A stretch of DNA of 46,218 nt. It comes from Acetobacteraceae bacterium (GTDB lineage: Bacteria > Pseudomonadota > Alphaproteobacteria > Acetobacterales > Acetobacteraceae). Each line of letters opens with the position of its first letter. Position 1 is the first letter of the stretch. The DNA is taken from contig CANGNF010000041.1 of assembly GCA_947455205.1 (NCBI GenBank), positions 1 through 46,218 of the forward strand, written 5' to 3'. Both the position numbers and the translations under genes were made by a program. Below are positions 32,043 through 40,688 of the stretch, in pieces. The notes under the pieces are model-generated. The model saw only the letters and a list, made by a program, of their open reading frames with translations, was not told where the DNA came from and searched no databases.

Positions 32043-33517
32043 GTCCCGATGCCGCCCAGCGCCAGGTACTTCACCTCCAGGTATTCCTCGATGCCGTACA
32101 GGCTGCCCTCGCGGCCGAGGCCACTTTCCTTCACGCCGCCGAAGGGCGCCACCTCGGTGGAGATGATGCCCTCGTTGATGCCGATCATCCCGCTCTCGAT
32201 CCCCTCCGCCACGCGGAAGATGCGGCCGATGTCGCGCGCATAGAAATACGCCGCCAGGCCGAAGGGCGTGTCATTCGCCAGCTTGATCGCCTCTTCTTCG
32301 GTCTTGAAGCGGAACAGCGGCGCCACCGGGCCGAAGGTCTCCTCCGAGAAGATCATCGCATCGTGCGGCACATTGGCCAGGATCGTCGGCTCGAAGAAGT
32401 TGCCGCCATTGCCGTGGCGCTTGCCGCCCGTCACCACGCTGGCGCCGCGCTTCACCGCATCGGCGATGTGCTCCTCCACCTTCAGGACGGCATCGCCATT
32501 GATCAGCGGGCCCTGGGTCACGCCCGGCTCCATGCCGTTGCCGACCTTCAGCGCTTCCACCGCCACCTTCAGCTTGGCGGCGAAGGCGTCATAGACGCCG
32601 TCCTGCACCAGCAGCCGGTTGGCGCAGACGCAGGTCTGCCCGGTGTTGCGGTACTTGCTGGCCATGGCGCCCAGCACCGCCTGGTCCAGGTCGGCGTCGT
32701 CGAAGACGATGAAGGGCGCGTTGCCGCCCAGTTCCATGCTGGTCTTCTTCACGGTCTGCGCGCACTGCGCCAGCAGGTGGCGGCCGACTTCCGTGCTGCC
32801 GGTGAAGGTCAGCTTGCGGATGATCGGGTTGGCGGTCAGCTCCGCGCCCATCGGGCCACTCGGCCCGGTGATGATGTTGCAGACGCCCTTCGGCATGCCC
32901 GCGCGTTCCGCCAGCACCGCCAGCGCCAGCGCGCTGAACGGGGTCTGGCTGGCCGGGCGGATCACGCCCGTGCAGCCCGCCGCCCAGCCCGGCCCGGTCT
33001 TCCGCGTGATCATCGCGGCCGGGAAGTTCCACGGCGTGATCGCGGCGAAGACGCCGATCGGCTCCTTCGTCACCAGGATGCGGCGGCCCTTGGCGTTCTG
33101 CGGAATGGTCTCGCCATAGACCCGCTTGGCCTCCTCGGCGAACCACTCGATGAAGCTGGCGGCATAGGCGATCTCGCCCTTGCTCTCGGCCAGCGGCTTG
33201 CCCTGCTCGGCGGTCATGATCGCCGCCAGGTCGTCCGTGTTGGCGATCATCAGGTCGAACAGCCGGCGCAGGATGGCGCTGCGGTCCTTGGCCAGCATGG
33301 CGCGCCAGGCCGGCTGGGCGGCGTTGGCGGCCTCGATCGCGCGGCGCGTCTCGGCCTGGCCCATGGCCGGCACGGTGCCCACCAGCTCGCCATTGGCGGG
33401 GTTGCGGACCTCCAGCACCTTGCCGCTGTCGGCCTGCACCCAGGCGCCGTCGATGTAGTTGGCCTGGCGGAACAGCTCAGGGTCCTTCAGCGGCAGCCTG
33501 CTCATTGCGTCCAACAT
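32039..33517 (-). CDS. gabD: NAD(P)-dependent succinate-semialdehyde dehydrogenase
   Basis: Aldehyde dehydrogenase, 492 aa, of the GabD subgroup (MSRLPLKDPELFRQANYIDG opening). Seen: TPWNFPAAMITRK, the general base Glu in MELGGNAPF, the nucleophile Cys in NTGQTCVCANR, and EETFGPVAPLF. It oxidises succinate semialdehyde in GABA breakdown, to judge by the family. The usual KPAS lysine that touches the NAD ribose is Arg here (VIRPASQTP). AAGGAG 7 nt upstream fixes the start at 33517; an internal MSRL start at 33505 is less likely. Confidence 0.92.
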   Translation of the reverse strand: MLDAMSRLPLKDPELFRQANYIDGAWVQADSGKVLEVRNPANGELVGTVPAMGQAETRRAIEAANAAQPAWRAMLAKDRSAILRRLFDLMIANTDDLAAIMTAEQGKPLAESKGEIAYAASFIEWFAEEAKRVYGETIPQNAKGRRILVTKEPIGVFAAITPWNFPAAMITRKTGPGWAAGCTGVIRPASQTPFSALALAVLAERAGMPKGVCNIITGPSGPMGAELTANPIIRKLTFTGSTEVGRHLLAQCAQTVKKTSMELGGNAPFIVFDDADLDQAVLGAMASKYRNTGQTCVCANRLLVQDGVYDAFAAKLKVAVEALKVGNGMEPGVTQGPLINGDAVLKVEEHIADAVKRGASVVTGGKRHGNGGNFFEPTILANVPHDAMIFSEETFGPVAPLFRFKTEEEAIKLANDTPFGLAAYFYARDIGRIFRVAEGIESGMIGINEGIISTEVAPFGGVKESGLGREGSLYGIEEYLEVKYLALGGIGT

Positions 33518-33648
33518 CGCCGGTCTCCTTCCCAGGTTGGCCCGGAAGATAGGCGCGCCGGCCGCCGATGTCAGCCTGCCCGGCGCCGCCGGTTTCCAGC
33601 CGCGCCGCGCCCGTCCTATCCTGCCTGCCAAGAACCCGGAGGCGACCC

Positions 33649-34635
33649 ATGAACCGACGCGGCATCACCGCCCTGACCCGGCCCGCCGGCCTGGCCCGGG
33701 CCGCCCTCGCCCTGGCCTTCCTTGGGTTGGCCCCCGCCGCCGGCGCCGAATACCCCGACCGCCCGCTGACCATCATCAACCCCTACGCCACCGGCAGCCA
33801 GACCGACGCGGTGGCCCGCGCCCTGGCCGACAGCTTCGCGCAGACGCTCGGCCAGCCGGTGGTGGTGGTGAACCGCGAGGGCGGCTCCGGCGTGGTCGGG
33901 CTGCGCGCCCTGATGGCCAGCGCGCCCGACGGCCATACCCTCGCCTTCTCCCCCATGGTGCCGCTGGGCATCCAGCCGCATCTGGTCCGCAACACCGGCC
34001 TGGGGCCGGAGGCGGTGGCGCCGATCTGCAACGTCACCGAGAACATCCTGGGCGTCATGGTCCGCGCCGACAGCCCCTGGCGCACCCTGCCCGACCTGGT
34101 CGCAGCGGCGCGGCAGCGCGGCCTGACCTTTGGCTCGCCCGGCCCCAACTCCGCCCCGGCCATCGGCGTGGCGCGGCTGGCCAAGGCCGCGGGCGGCGAA
34201 TACATCCACGCCCCCTTCCGTTCCGACGCCGCGGCGCTGCTGGAGGTGAAGGCGGGAAGGCTGGATTTCGGCGCCATCGTCGTCGCCTCCGGCGTGCCGA
34301 TGGCGCGGGCCGGCGAGACCCGGCTGCTCGCCACCTTCTCCCTGCGTCGCCACCCCGAATTCCCGGACGTGGCGACCGCGCGCGAACAGGGCATCGAGGC
34401 GGTGGAGCTTTCCGCCGCCGGGCTGTTCGCCCCGCGCGACACGCCCGCGCCGGTGCTGGCCCGGCTGGAAGCCGCCTGCCAGGTGGCGCTGGGCAGCGAG
34501 GGCCTGCGCAACGTGGCGCTGCGCTGGGCGGTGCTGCCGGAATTCCTCGGCCGCGCCGCCTTCGGCCGCCGCATCGCCGAGGACCATGAAAGCCACGGCC
34601 GGGTGCTGCGCGAACTGGGCGTGGAGCCGCAGTAG
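33649..34635 (+). CDS. second Bug/TctC-family periplasmic binding protein
   Basis: A 328-aa tripartite tricarboxylate receptor with a signal peptide (LALAFLGLAPAAGA, cleavage near residue 28). It has EYPDRPLTIINPYATGSQTD, VVVNREGGSGVVGLRALM and FGSPGPNSAPAIGVARLA. The pocket loop is NPYATGSQTD instead of the common VPFPPGG form. A good GGAGG lies upstream. There are no TctA/B genes nearby; it is divergent from gabD across 131 nt. It is not close in sequence to the Bug protein at 13 kb. Confidence 0.9.
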   Translation: MNRRGITALTRPAGLARAALALAFLGLAPAAGAEYPDRPLTIINPYATGSQTDAVARALADSFAQTLGQPVVVVNREGGSGVVGLRALMASAPDGHTLAFSPMVPLGIQPHLVRNTGLGPEAVAPICNVTENILGVMVRADSPWRTLPDLVAAARQRGLTFGSPGPNSAPAIGVARLAKAAGGEYIHAPFRSDAAALLEVKAGRLDFGAIVVASGVPMARAGETRLLATFSLRRHPEFPDVATAREQGIEAVELSAAGLFAPRDTPAPVLARLEAACQVALGSEGLRNVALRWAVLPEFLGRAAFGRRIAEDHESHGRVLRELGVEPQ

Positions 34636-34703
34636 CGGCAGCGCGGGTTTCAGGCACGGGCCAGCCGCCGCCGGTGCCGCCGCGCGGCAGCCGGCCCGCC
34701 CGA

Positions 34704-35201
34704 TCAGTCGGCGCGCATGGCCGCGCGGAACGCCGCCGGCCAGTCCCCACGCGCCAGCAGCCCGCGCAGCCGGTGCGCCCGCAGCAGCCGCGGCACCGCC
34801 TGGCGCAGCACCAGCCCGGCCCAGCCCGCCGCCGCCAGCCCCAGCGCGGCATGCAGCGCCTGCTGCGCCACGCCGAAGGCGTCGGCCGGCACGCGCATCA
34901 ACCCCAGGGAGCCCAGCAGCGCCAGCGCCGCCGCCAGCATGCCCAGGCTCAGCCCCAGGTCGCGCCAGGCCGCCCGGCGCTGCCGCACCAGGTCGCGCAG
35001 CAGCAGCGGCAGCGCCCGGCGCAGCGGCCGCGCCTGCATCGGCTTTTCACCCCGCGCCGCCAGGTAGTGCCGCGCCGGCAACTCCGCCTCATGCAGGGTC
35101 AGCGGCTGGCTGACCGGGCGCGGCAGCCGGCGCACCAGCGGGCGCGGCACGGCGGTGGCAATCCAGGGCATCTCGGTCGGGGCATGGCTGCTGGGGGGCA
35201 T
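34704..35201 (-). CDS. uncharacterised two-helix membrane protein
   Basis: A 165-aa protein I do not recognise. The N-terminal half is soluble and Arg/Pro-rich (PRPLVRRLPRPVSQPLTLHE). It has two hydrophobic segments near residues 88-108 (LGLSLGMLAAALALLGSLG) and 120-138 (ALGLAAAGWAGLVLRQAV), then a basic C-terminus. GGAG about 10 nt upstream supports the start at 35201. Codon use is like its neighbours. It is convergent with the second Bug gene and divergent from gph. Confidence 0.55.
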   Translation of the reverse strand: MPPSSHAPTEMPWIATAVPRPLVRRLPRPVSQPLTLHEAELPARHYLAARGEKPMQARPLRRALPLLLRDLVRQRRAAWRDLGLSLGMLAAALALLGSLGLMRVPADAFGVAQQALHAALGLAAAGWAGLVLRQAVPRLLRAHRLRGLLARGDWPAAFRAAMRAD

Positions 35202-35318
35202 GGCGCGTCTCCGTTTCGTTCCGGCCATGCTGGCGCCAACTGGTTAACGCCCGCTTAACCGCCGCCGGCACCGCACGCCCTGTTGCCCCGCCCCCGGTTG
35301 CCCCCTACAGCCTGGGGC

Positions 35319-35972
35319 ATGACCCGATTGGCCGTATTCGACCTGGACGGTACGCTGGTGGACAGCGCGCCCGACATCCACGCCGCGCTGGACCGCCTGG
35401 CCCTGGGCCGCGGCCTGGCGCCCTTCGACCGTGCGGAGGTCACCGCCATGATCGGCGATGGCGTCCGCGTGCTGGTCGAACGCGCCCTGACCGCCCGCGG
35501 CCAGGCCTTCTCCAACGCGGCGCTGGAGGCCTTCACCGCCGACTACACCGCCCATGCGGTGGACCAGACCGCGCTGTTCGACGGCATCGCCCCTTGCCTG
35601 GCCGCGCTGGAAGCCGCCGGCTGGCGCCTGGCGATCTGCACCAACAAGCCCGCCGCCGCCACCGCCGCGCTGATGGACCTGCTTGGCCTGCAGGGGCGCT
35701 TTGCCGCCATCGGCGCCGGCGACAGCTTTCCGGTGAAGAAGCCGAATCCGGAACACCTGCGCGCCACCATCGCCGCCGCCGGCGGCCGGCGGGAACGCGC
35801 GGTCATGCTGGGGGACCATCGCAACGACGTGATGGCGGCGCGCGGCCTGGGCGTGCCCGTGGTCTTCGTGCGCTGGGGCTACGGCCATGCCGGCATGGCG
35901 GAAGGCGCCGCGGCCGAGGCTGCCTCTCCGAGTGAATTGGTCCCGCTGCTGAATGGGCTGATGCCCGCTTGA
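35319..35972 (+). CDS. gph: phosphoglycolate phosphatase (HAD family)
   Basis: HAD-superfamily phosphatase, 217 aa. Motif I is VFDLDGTLVDSAPDI, motif II is AICTNKPA, the lysine region is VKKPNPEHL, and motif IV is VMLGDHRNDVMAARGLG. It most resembles Gph, which removes 2-phosphoglycolate formed during DNA repair. One detail differs: the usual GDS-x-D of motif IV is GDHRND. The ATG directly follows CCTGGGGC with little leader; upstream in-frame codons are not needed. tRNA-Val follows 37 nt later. Confidence 0.85.
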   Translation: MTRLAVFDLDGTLVDSAPDIHAALDRLALGRGLAPFDRAEVTAMIGDGVRVLVERALTARGQAFSNAALEAFTADYTAHAVDQTALFDGIAPCLAALEAAGWRLAICTNKPAAATAALMDLLGLQGRFAAIGAGDSFPVKKPNPEHLRATIAAAGGRRERAVMLGDHRNDVMAARGLGVPVVFVRWGYGHAGMAEGAAAEAASPSELVPLLNGLMPA

Positions 35973-36009
35973 CAGGTGGGCGCCACGCCCGTATTTCCCC
36001 GGCCCTCCC

Positions 36010-36084
36010 GGGCGCGTAGCTCAGCGGTAGAGCATTCGCTTCACACGCGAAGGGTCACAGGTTCAATCCCTGTCGCGCCCACCA
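36010..36084 (+). tRNA. tRNA-Val (anticodon CAC)
   Basis: A complete 75-nt cloverleaf. Acceptor GGGCGCG pairs with CGCGCCC. The D arm is GCTC/GAGC, and the anticodon stem TTCGC/GCGAA holds loop TTCACAC with anticodon CAC at 36042-36044. The T arm is ACAGG/CCTGT with loop TTCAATC. Discriminator A and CCA are encoded. It reads GUG codons. A strong terminator follows 22 nt later. Confidence 0.97.
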
Positions 36085-36104
36085 TTCTCCCTACACCGCA
36101 GACG

Positions 36105-36145
36105 AAAAAAGGCCCGAACCGCAAGGTTCGGGCCTTTTCGTTTGG
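36105..36145 (+). terminator. Rho-independent terminator of tRNA-Val
   Basis: AAAAGGCCCGAACC (36107-36120) pairs perfectly with GGTTCGGGCCTTTT (36125-36138) around GCAA, ending TTTTCGTTT. Because of the flanking A and T runs it could work in both directions, ending the RND transcript on the other strand as well. Confidence 0.93.
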
Positions 36146-36149
36146 GCCG

Positions 36150-36290
36150 CTGAGGCGGCGGATGTTGCGGCTGCGGCGGTCCGCCGCCGATTGCGCGGCG
36201 GCGGCGGAGGGACGACCTATTCGGCCGCTGCGGCCGACCGCCGATTACTCGGCGGCGGCGGGCAGGCGGCCTATCACTCCGCCGCTGCGG
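36150..36290. repeat. imperfect tandem repeats downstream of the RND gene
   Basis: Two units align (36184-36233 and 36238-36290). Each starts CCGCCGATT, passes through a GCGGCGGCGG run and CCTAT, and ends GCCGCTGCGG; a weaker partial unit precedes them. Each unit holds a short hairpin (CCGCCGA-TTAC-TCGGCGG in the second). Read on the minus strand they contain A-A-A-E-stop three times, with stops at 36274-36276 (the real RND stop), 36245-36247 and 36217-36219, spaced 29 and 28 bp. Confidence 0.6.
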
Positions 36291-39200
36291 GGTGATGCAC
36301 CGCCCCACGGCCGCGGCTGAACCTGGCGGCCAGCGCGTCGAAGCCGAGATACAGCACCGGCGTGACGAACAGCGTCAGCACCTGGCTCACCGCCAGGCCG
36401 CCCACCACCGCCAGGCCCAGCGGCTGGCGCAGCTCGGCCGCCGCGCCCCAGCCGGCGGCAATCGGCACCGCGCCCGCACCGGCGGCCAGCGTCGTCATCA
36501 TGATCGGCCGGAACCGGATCAGGCAGGCGCTGCGCACGGCGGTGAAGGCAGCCTCGCCCGCACGTTGTCGCTGCAAGGCCACGTCCACGATCATGATCGC
36601 GTTCTTCTTCACCAACCCGATCAGCAGCAAGACACCGATCACCGCGATGACCGACAGGTCCATGCCGAACCAGTACAGCGTGATGAAGGCGCCCAGCGCC
36701 GCCGCCGGCAGGCCGGACAGGATGGTCAGCGGGTGGATCAGGCTCTCATACAGCACGCCCAGCACCACATAGACGATGGCGATGGCCGCCAGCACCAGCG
36801 CGCCCTGCCCCGCCAGCGCCTGCTGGAACACCTGCGCCGCGCCGCTGAAGCCGGTGACGACGCTGGGCGGCAGGCCCATCTCGCCCTCGACCGCGCGAAT
36901 GGCATTCACCGCCTCACCCAGCGCCACGCCGGGTGGGGTGTTGAAGCCGATCACGACCGCCGGCAGCTGCCCCTGGTGGGAGACGTTCAGCGGGCCGGTG
37001 GTCCGCTCGATGCGTGACACCGCCGAAAGCGGCACCAGCCGCCCGGTGACGCTGCGCAGGTACAGCTTGGCCAGCCCGCTCTCGTCGCGCTGGTCTTCCG
37101 GCAATGCCTCGATGATGACCGGATAGGCGTTGGCCTGGCCGTACAGCGTGCTGATCTGCCGCGCGCCGAAGGCCGAGAACAGCGCCTGGCGCACCGCATC
37201 CACCGAGACGCCGAGCGAGGTCGCGCGGTCGCGGTCCACCACCACCCGCACCACCGGGCTGTCGATCTGCAGGTCGGTATTCACGTCCTGCAGCTGCGGC
37301 AGCTGCAGCAGCCGCTGCTCCATCCGCTGTGCCCAGTCGTACAGCTCGTCCAGCCGCAGGCCCTGCAAGGTGTACAGGTACAGCGTGCGGGTCTGCCGGC
37401 TGCCGAAGTTCAGGTTCTGGATGGGGTTGATGAACACCCGCAGCCCGGGGATCTGCGCCGCGGTCCGCCGCAGCTGCTGGATCACCTCGGTGATCTGCGG
37501 TCGCTCGCCCGCGGGCTTCAGCTCCACGAACATGCGGCCCTGGTTGATCGAGATGGAGCCGCCGGTGGCGCCCAGGTTGGACACCACGTTGGTCACGTAG
37601 GGCGTGCGGCGCAGCAGGGTCGAAAGCTCGCCCTGCATCTGCTTCATCGCGTCCAGCGAGGCACCGCGCGGCCCCTCGGTGTTCACCGTCAGCAGGCCGG
37701 TATCCTCGATGGGGAAGAAGCCCTTGGGGATGATCACCGCCATGTAGGCGGCGGCGCCGAGCGAGGCGAAGAACGCCAGCCAGACCAGGAAGCGCAGCTT
37801 CAGGGCATAGCCCAGCATCCAGGCATAGGCGCGTTCCACCGCCACCAGCCCGCGCTCCAGCACCCGCTCCACCAGCCCGGCCTTGCCCTCATGGTGCGCC
37901 GGCATGCGGGAAGCCATCAGCGGCGTCAGCGTCAGGGAGACGATGCAGGACGCGACCACGCAGAGCGAGACGGTGGCGGCGAAGGCGTTGAAGATGCGCC
38001 CGACCACGCCGGCCATCAGCAGGATCGGCAGGAACACCGCCACCAGCGACAGGGTGATGGAGAGCACGGTGAAGCCGATTTCCTGGCTGCCCTTGATGGC
38101 CGCCGGGATCGGCGCCATCCCCTCCTCAATGTGGCGGATGATCGCTTCCAGCACCACGATGGCGTCGTCCACCACCAGCCCCACCGCGATGGTCAGGCCC
38201 AGCAGGGTCACGTTGTCGATGCCGTAGCCCATCACGTACATCAGGCCGAAGGCGATGCACAGACTGATCGGCACCGCCAGCGTCGGGATGATGGTGGCGC
38301 TGATCCGGCGCAGGAACAGGAAGCACACCAGCACCACCAGCCCGATGGCGATGGCCAGGCTCTCCTGCACATCGTGCACGGCGGCGCGGATGGACAGGGA
38401 GCGGTCGAGCATCACGTCGATCCGCGCGCCCGGCGGCAGCGCCGCCTCCAGCGCCGGCAGGCTGCGCTTGACGCCGTCCACCACGTCCACGGTGTTGGCG
38501 TCCGGCTGGCGCAGCACCGCCAGCACCAGGGCGCGGTCGTCGTTGCGCCAGGCGGCGATGCGCTCATTGGCCACGCCGTCGCGCACGGTGGCGATCTCGT
38601 TCAGCCGGATCGGCGCCTGCGGCCGGCCGGCAATGGCCAGGTTGCCGAATTCCTGGGCGTTCTGCGGCTGGTCGTTGGACCGCAGCGTCAATTGCTGGCG
38701 CTGGCCGCTCAACAGGCCCACCGGCGTGGCGGAGTTGGCCTGGGCAATGGCGGCGCCGAGCGAATCGAAGGCCAGGCCCATGGCGGCGATGCGGTCGGGG
38801 TCCAGGCTGACGCGGGGGGAATAGAGCTGTTCGCCGAAGACCTGCACCTGCGCCACGCCGGGCACCCGCGACAGCGCCGGGGAGACGATGGTGCTGGCGA
38901 TGTCGTTCAGCCGGTACAGCGGCGCGTCGCCGCCGGAGATGGTCAGCAGCACCACCGGCGCGTCGGCCGGGTTCACCTTGCGGTAGCTGGGCGGGATCAG
39001 CATGTCCACCGGCAGCCGGCGCTGGGCGCGGGTCAGCGCCGCCTGCACGTCCTGCGCCGCACCGTCGATGTTCTTGCTCAGCACGAACTGGACGGTGATC
39101 TGCGAGGTGTCCTGCCCGTTGATGGACGACATCGTGTCCACGCCGGCGATGGTGGACAGCTCGCGCTCGATCGGCAGCGCGACCGAGGTGGCCATGGTCT

Positions 39201-39369
39201 CCGGCGAGGCACCGGGGAAGTTGGCGAAGATGGTGATGACCGGGAAGTCGACGCGCGGCACCGCCGCCACCGGCAGCTTCATGTAGGCCAGGATGCCCGC
39301 GACGATGCAGGCCAGGGAGAGCAGCCCGGTCATCACCGGGCGGCGGATGCAGAGTTCGGAGATGTTCAT
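36274..39369 (-). CDS. RND multidrug efflux pump, inner-membrane permease
   Basis: HAE1-type RND transporter, 1031 aa, closest in style to MdtB/MdtC. It begins NISELCIRRPVMTGLLSLAC. FPGASPETMATSVALPIE lies in the porter domain. The proton-relay pair Asp-Asp is in TIAVGLVVDDAIVVLEA near residue 400. The matching helix 10 lysine is in IGLVKKNAIMIVD near 935. Two large periplasmic loops are present. It works with the adaptor encoded just upstream, with which it overlaps by 4 bp. No TolC-type gene is in the window, so an outer-membrane partner must come from elsewhere. Confidence 0.95.
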   Translation of the reverse strand: MNISELCIRRPVMTGLLSLACIVAGILAYMKLPVAAVPRVDFPVITIFANFPGASPETMATSVALPIERELSTIAGVDTMSSINGQDTSQITVQFVLSKNIDGAAQDVQAALTRAQRRLPVDMLIPPSYRKVNPADAPVVLLTISGGDAPLYRLNDIASTIVSPALSRVPGVAQVQVFGEQLYSPRVSLDPDRIAAMGLAFDSLGAAIAQANSATPVGLLSGQRQQLTLRSNDQPQNAQEFGNLAIAGRPQAPIRLNEIATVRDGVANERIAAWRNDDRALVLAVLRQPDANTVDVVDGVKRSLPALEAALPPGARIDVMLDRSLSIRAAVHDVQESLAIAIGLVVLVCFLFLRRISATIIPTLAVPISLCIAFGLMYVMGYGIDNVTLLGLTIAVGLVVDDAIVVLEAIIRHIEEGMAPIPAAIKGSQEIGFTVLSITLSLVAVFLPILLMAGVVGRIFNAFAATVSLCVVASCIVSLTLTPLMASRMPAHHEGKAGLVERVLERGLVAVERAYAWMLGYALKLRFLVWLAFFASLGAAAYMAVIIPKGFFPIEDTGLLTVNTEGPRGASLDAMKQMQGELSTLLRRTPYVTNVVSNLGATGGSISINQGRMFVELKPAGERPQITEVIQQLRRTAAQIPGLRVFINPIQNLNFGSRQTRTLYLYTLQGLRLDELYDWAQRMEQRLLQLPQLQDVNTDLQIDSPVVRVVVDRDRATSLGVSVDAVRQALFSAFGARQISTLYGQANAYPVIIEALPEDQRDESGLAKLYLRSVTGRLVPLSAVSRIERTTGPLNVSHQGQLPAVVIGFNTPPGVALGEAVNAIRAVEGEMGLPPSVVTGFSGAAQVFQQALAGQGALVLAAIAIVYVVLGVLYESLIHPLTILSGLPAAALGAFITLYWFGMDLSVIAVIGVLLLIGLVKKNAIMIVDVALQRQRAGEAAFTAVRSACLIRFRPIMMTTLAAGAGAVPIAAGWGAAAELRQPLGLAVVGGLAVSQVLTLFVTPVLYLGFDALAARFSRGRGAVHHPAAAE

Positions 39370-40688
39370 GCCGGCATCCCCGCGCGCTGGGTGGCACCAT
39401 GGGCGGCGGCCACGGCATCGCCGCGCACCAGCCGCACCAGGTAGGTCCGCGCCGCATCCAGCTTGCGGCCCACCGCCTGGAAGGCGCTGGCCAGCATGTC
39501 GCGGGCGCGCTGCAGCAGGCCCGGCGCCGGCTCGGCGGCGGCCACGGGGGCCACCACGGCGGCCGGGCTCGGCGCTTCGGAGACGCGCTGCGGCGGCTGC
39601 GCCGCGCGGTCATCCACCTTGGCGCCGTTGACCACGCGCTGGGCGCCGTCCACCACCACCCGTTCGCCATTGGCCAACTGGCCGCGCACCACGGCGCGGG
39701 TGCCGATGGCGCGGACGAACTCGACCTCGCGCTTCTGCGCCGTGCCGTCGGGGCCGACCACGAACAGGTAGCGCCCGGTCTGGCCCACCTGCACCGCGCC
39801 GCCGGCCACGGTGACGGCGTTGTCCTCAATGCGGGGCGTCATGGTCACCTGCACGTACTGGCCCGGCCACAGCCGGACATCGGCATTGGTGAAGCGCGCC
39901 TTCAGGCTGATGGTGCCCGTCGCGGTGTCCACCGCGCTGTCCACGAAGACCACGTCGCCGGTGGCCGGCTCGCCCACATCGGCATCGGCCTTGGCCCGCA
40001 CCCTGATCCCGGTGCCGCCCATCGCCGCCTTGATCTCGGGCAGCCAGCGTTCCGGCACGCTGAACTGCACCAGGATCGGGTTCATCTGGGTCAGGGTGGT
40101 GATCGCGGTGTTCTCCGCCTGGCGGACGAAGTTGCCGGCGCGCAGCGGAATGGCGCCCAGGCGCCCGTCGATCTCGGCGGTGATGGTGGCGAACTCGATC
40201 GCCAGCCGGGTCTGCTCCAGCAGCGCCTCGTCGGCCTTGACCACGGCGGCGGCGGCGGCGGCATCGGCCTGGGCCTGCTCGAACCGCTGCTGGCTGGCAA
40301 AGCTCTCGCCCCGCAGGCTGCGGTAGCGCACCTGGTCGGCCTCGGTCCGGGTGGCCAGCGCCTTGTCGCGCAGCAGCTGGGCTTCCTGCTGGGCGTACAA
40401 TGCCCGGTTGAGCCGGCTGTCCAGCACGATCATCGGCTGGCCGCGGGTGACCATCTGGCCTTCCTGCACCAGGATCCGCTCGATCTGGCCGTCCACCCGG
40501 GTGCGGATGGTGATGACGCTTTCGGAAGCGACGATGCCGTTGGCCAGCACCTCCACCGGCACCTGGCCCACCGTCACGGCATCCGTGGTCACGGGAATGC
40601 CACGGCCCTGCGCCAAAGCGGGGGGCGCCGCGGGCGCCGCCAACAGCGCCAGGGTCAGGCCGAACATCCACATCTTGGCACGCGTCAT
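39366..40688 (-). CDS. RND efflux periplasmic adaptor (membrane-fusion protein)
   Basis: MdtA/AcrA-type adaptor, 440 aa. A signal peptide (MFGLTLALLAAPAAPPALA) is followed by the lipoyl half RTRVDGQIERILVQEGQMV, an alpha-hairpin (about residues 90-165, ending EALLEQTRLAIEFATITAEI), the second lipoyl half and a beta-barrel (FSVPERWLPEIKAAM). There is an unusual tail of about 85 residues after the membrane-proximal domain: Ala/Pro-rich, then LLQRARDMLASAFQAVGRKL, a basic amphipathic helix. GGGGAA near the ATG at 40688 favours that start over one 45 nt upstream. The stop overlaps the RND start (ATGA). Confidence 0.93.
   Translation of the reverse strand: MTRAKMWMFGLTLALLAAPAAPPALAQGRGIPVTTDAVTVGQVPVEVLANGIVASESVITIRTRVDGQIERILVQEGQMVTRGQPMIVLDSRLNRALYAQQEAQLLRDKALATRTEADQVRYRSLRGESFASQQRFEQAQADAAAAAAVVKADEALLEQTRLAIEFATITAEIDGRLGAIPLRAGNFVRQAENTAITTLTQMNPILVQFSVPERWLPEIKAAMGGTGIRVRAKADADVGEPATGDVVFVDSAVDTATGTISLKARFTNADVRLWPGQYVQVTMTPRIEDNAVTVAGGAVQVGQTGRYLFVVGPDGTAQKREVEFVRAIGTRAVVRGQLANGERVVVDGAQRVVNGAKVDDRAAQPPQRVSEAPSPAAVVAPVAAAEPAPGLLQRARDMLASAFQAVGRKLDAARTYLVRLVRGDAVAAAHGATQRAGMPA

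Noticed and set aside
36010..36290. tRNA-Val with downstream repeats as an integration (att) site
   Set aside because: No integrase, no direct copy of the tRNA 3' end and no foreign-looking genes follow.
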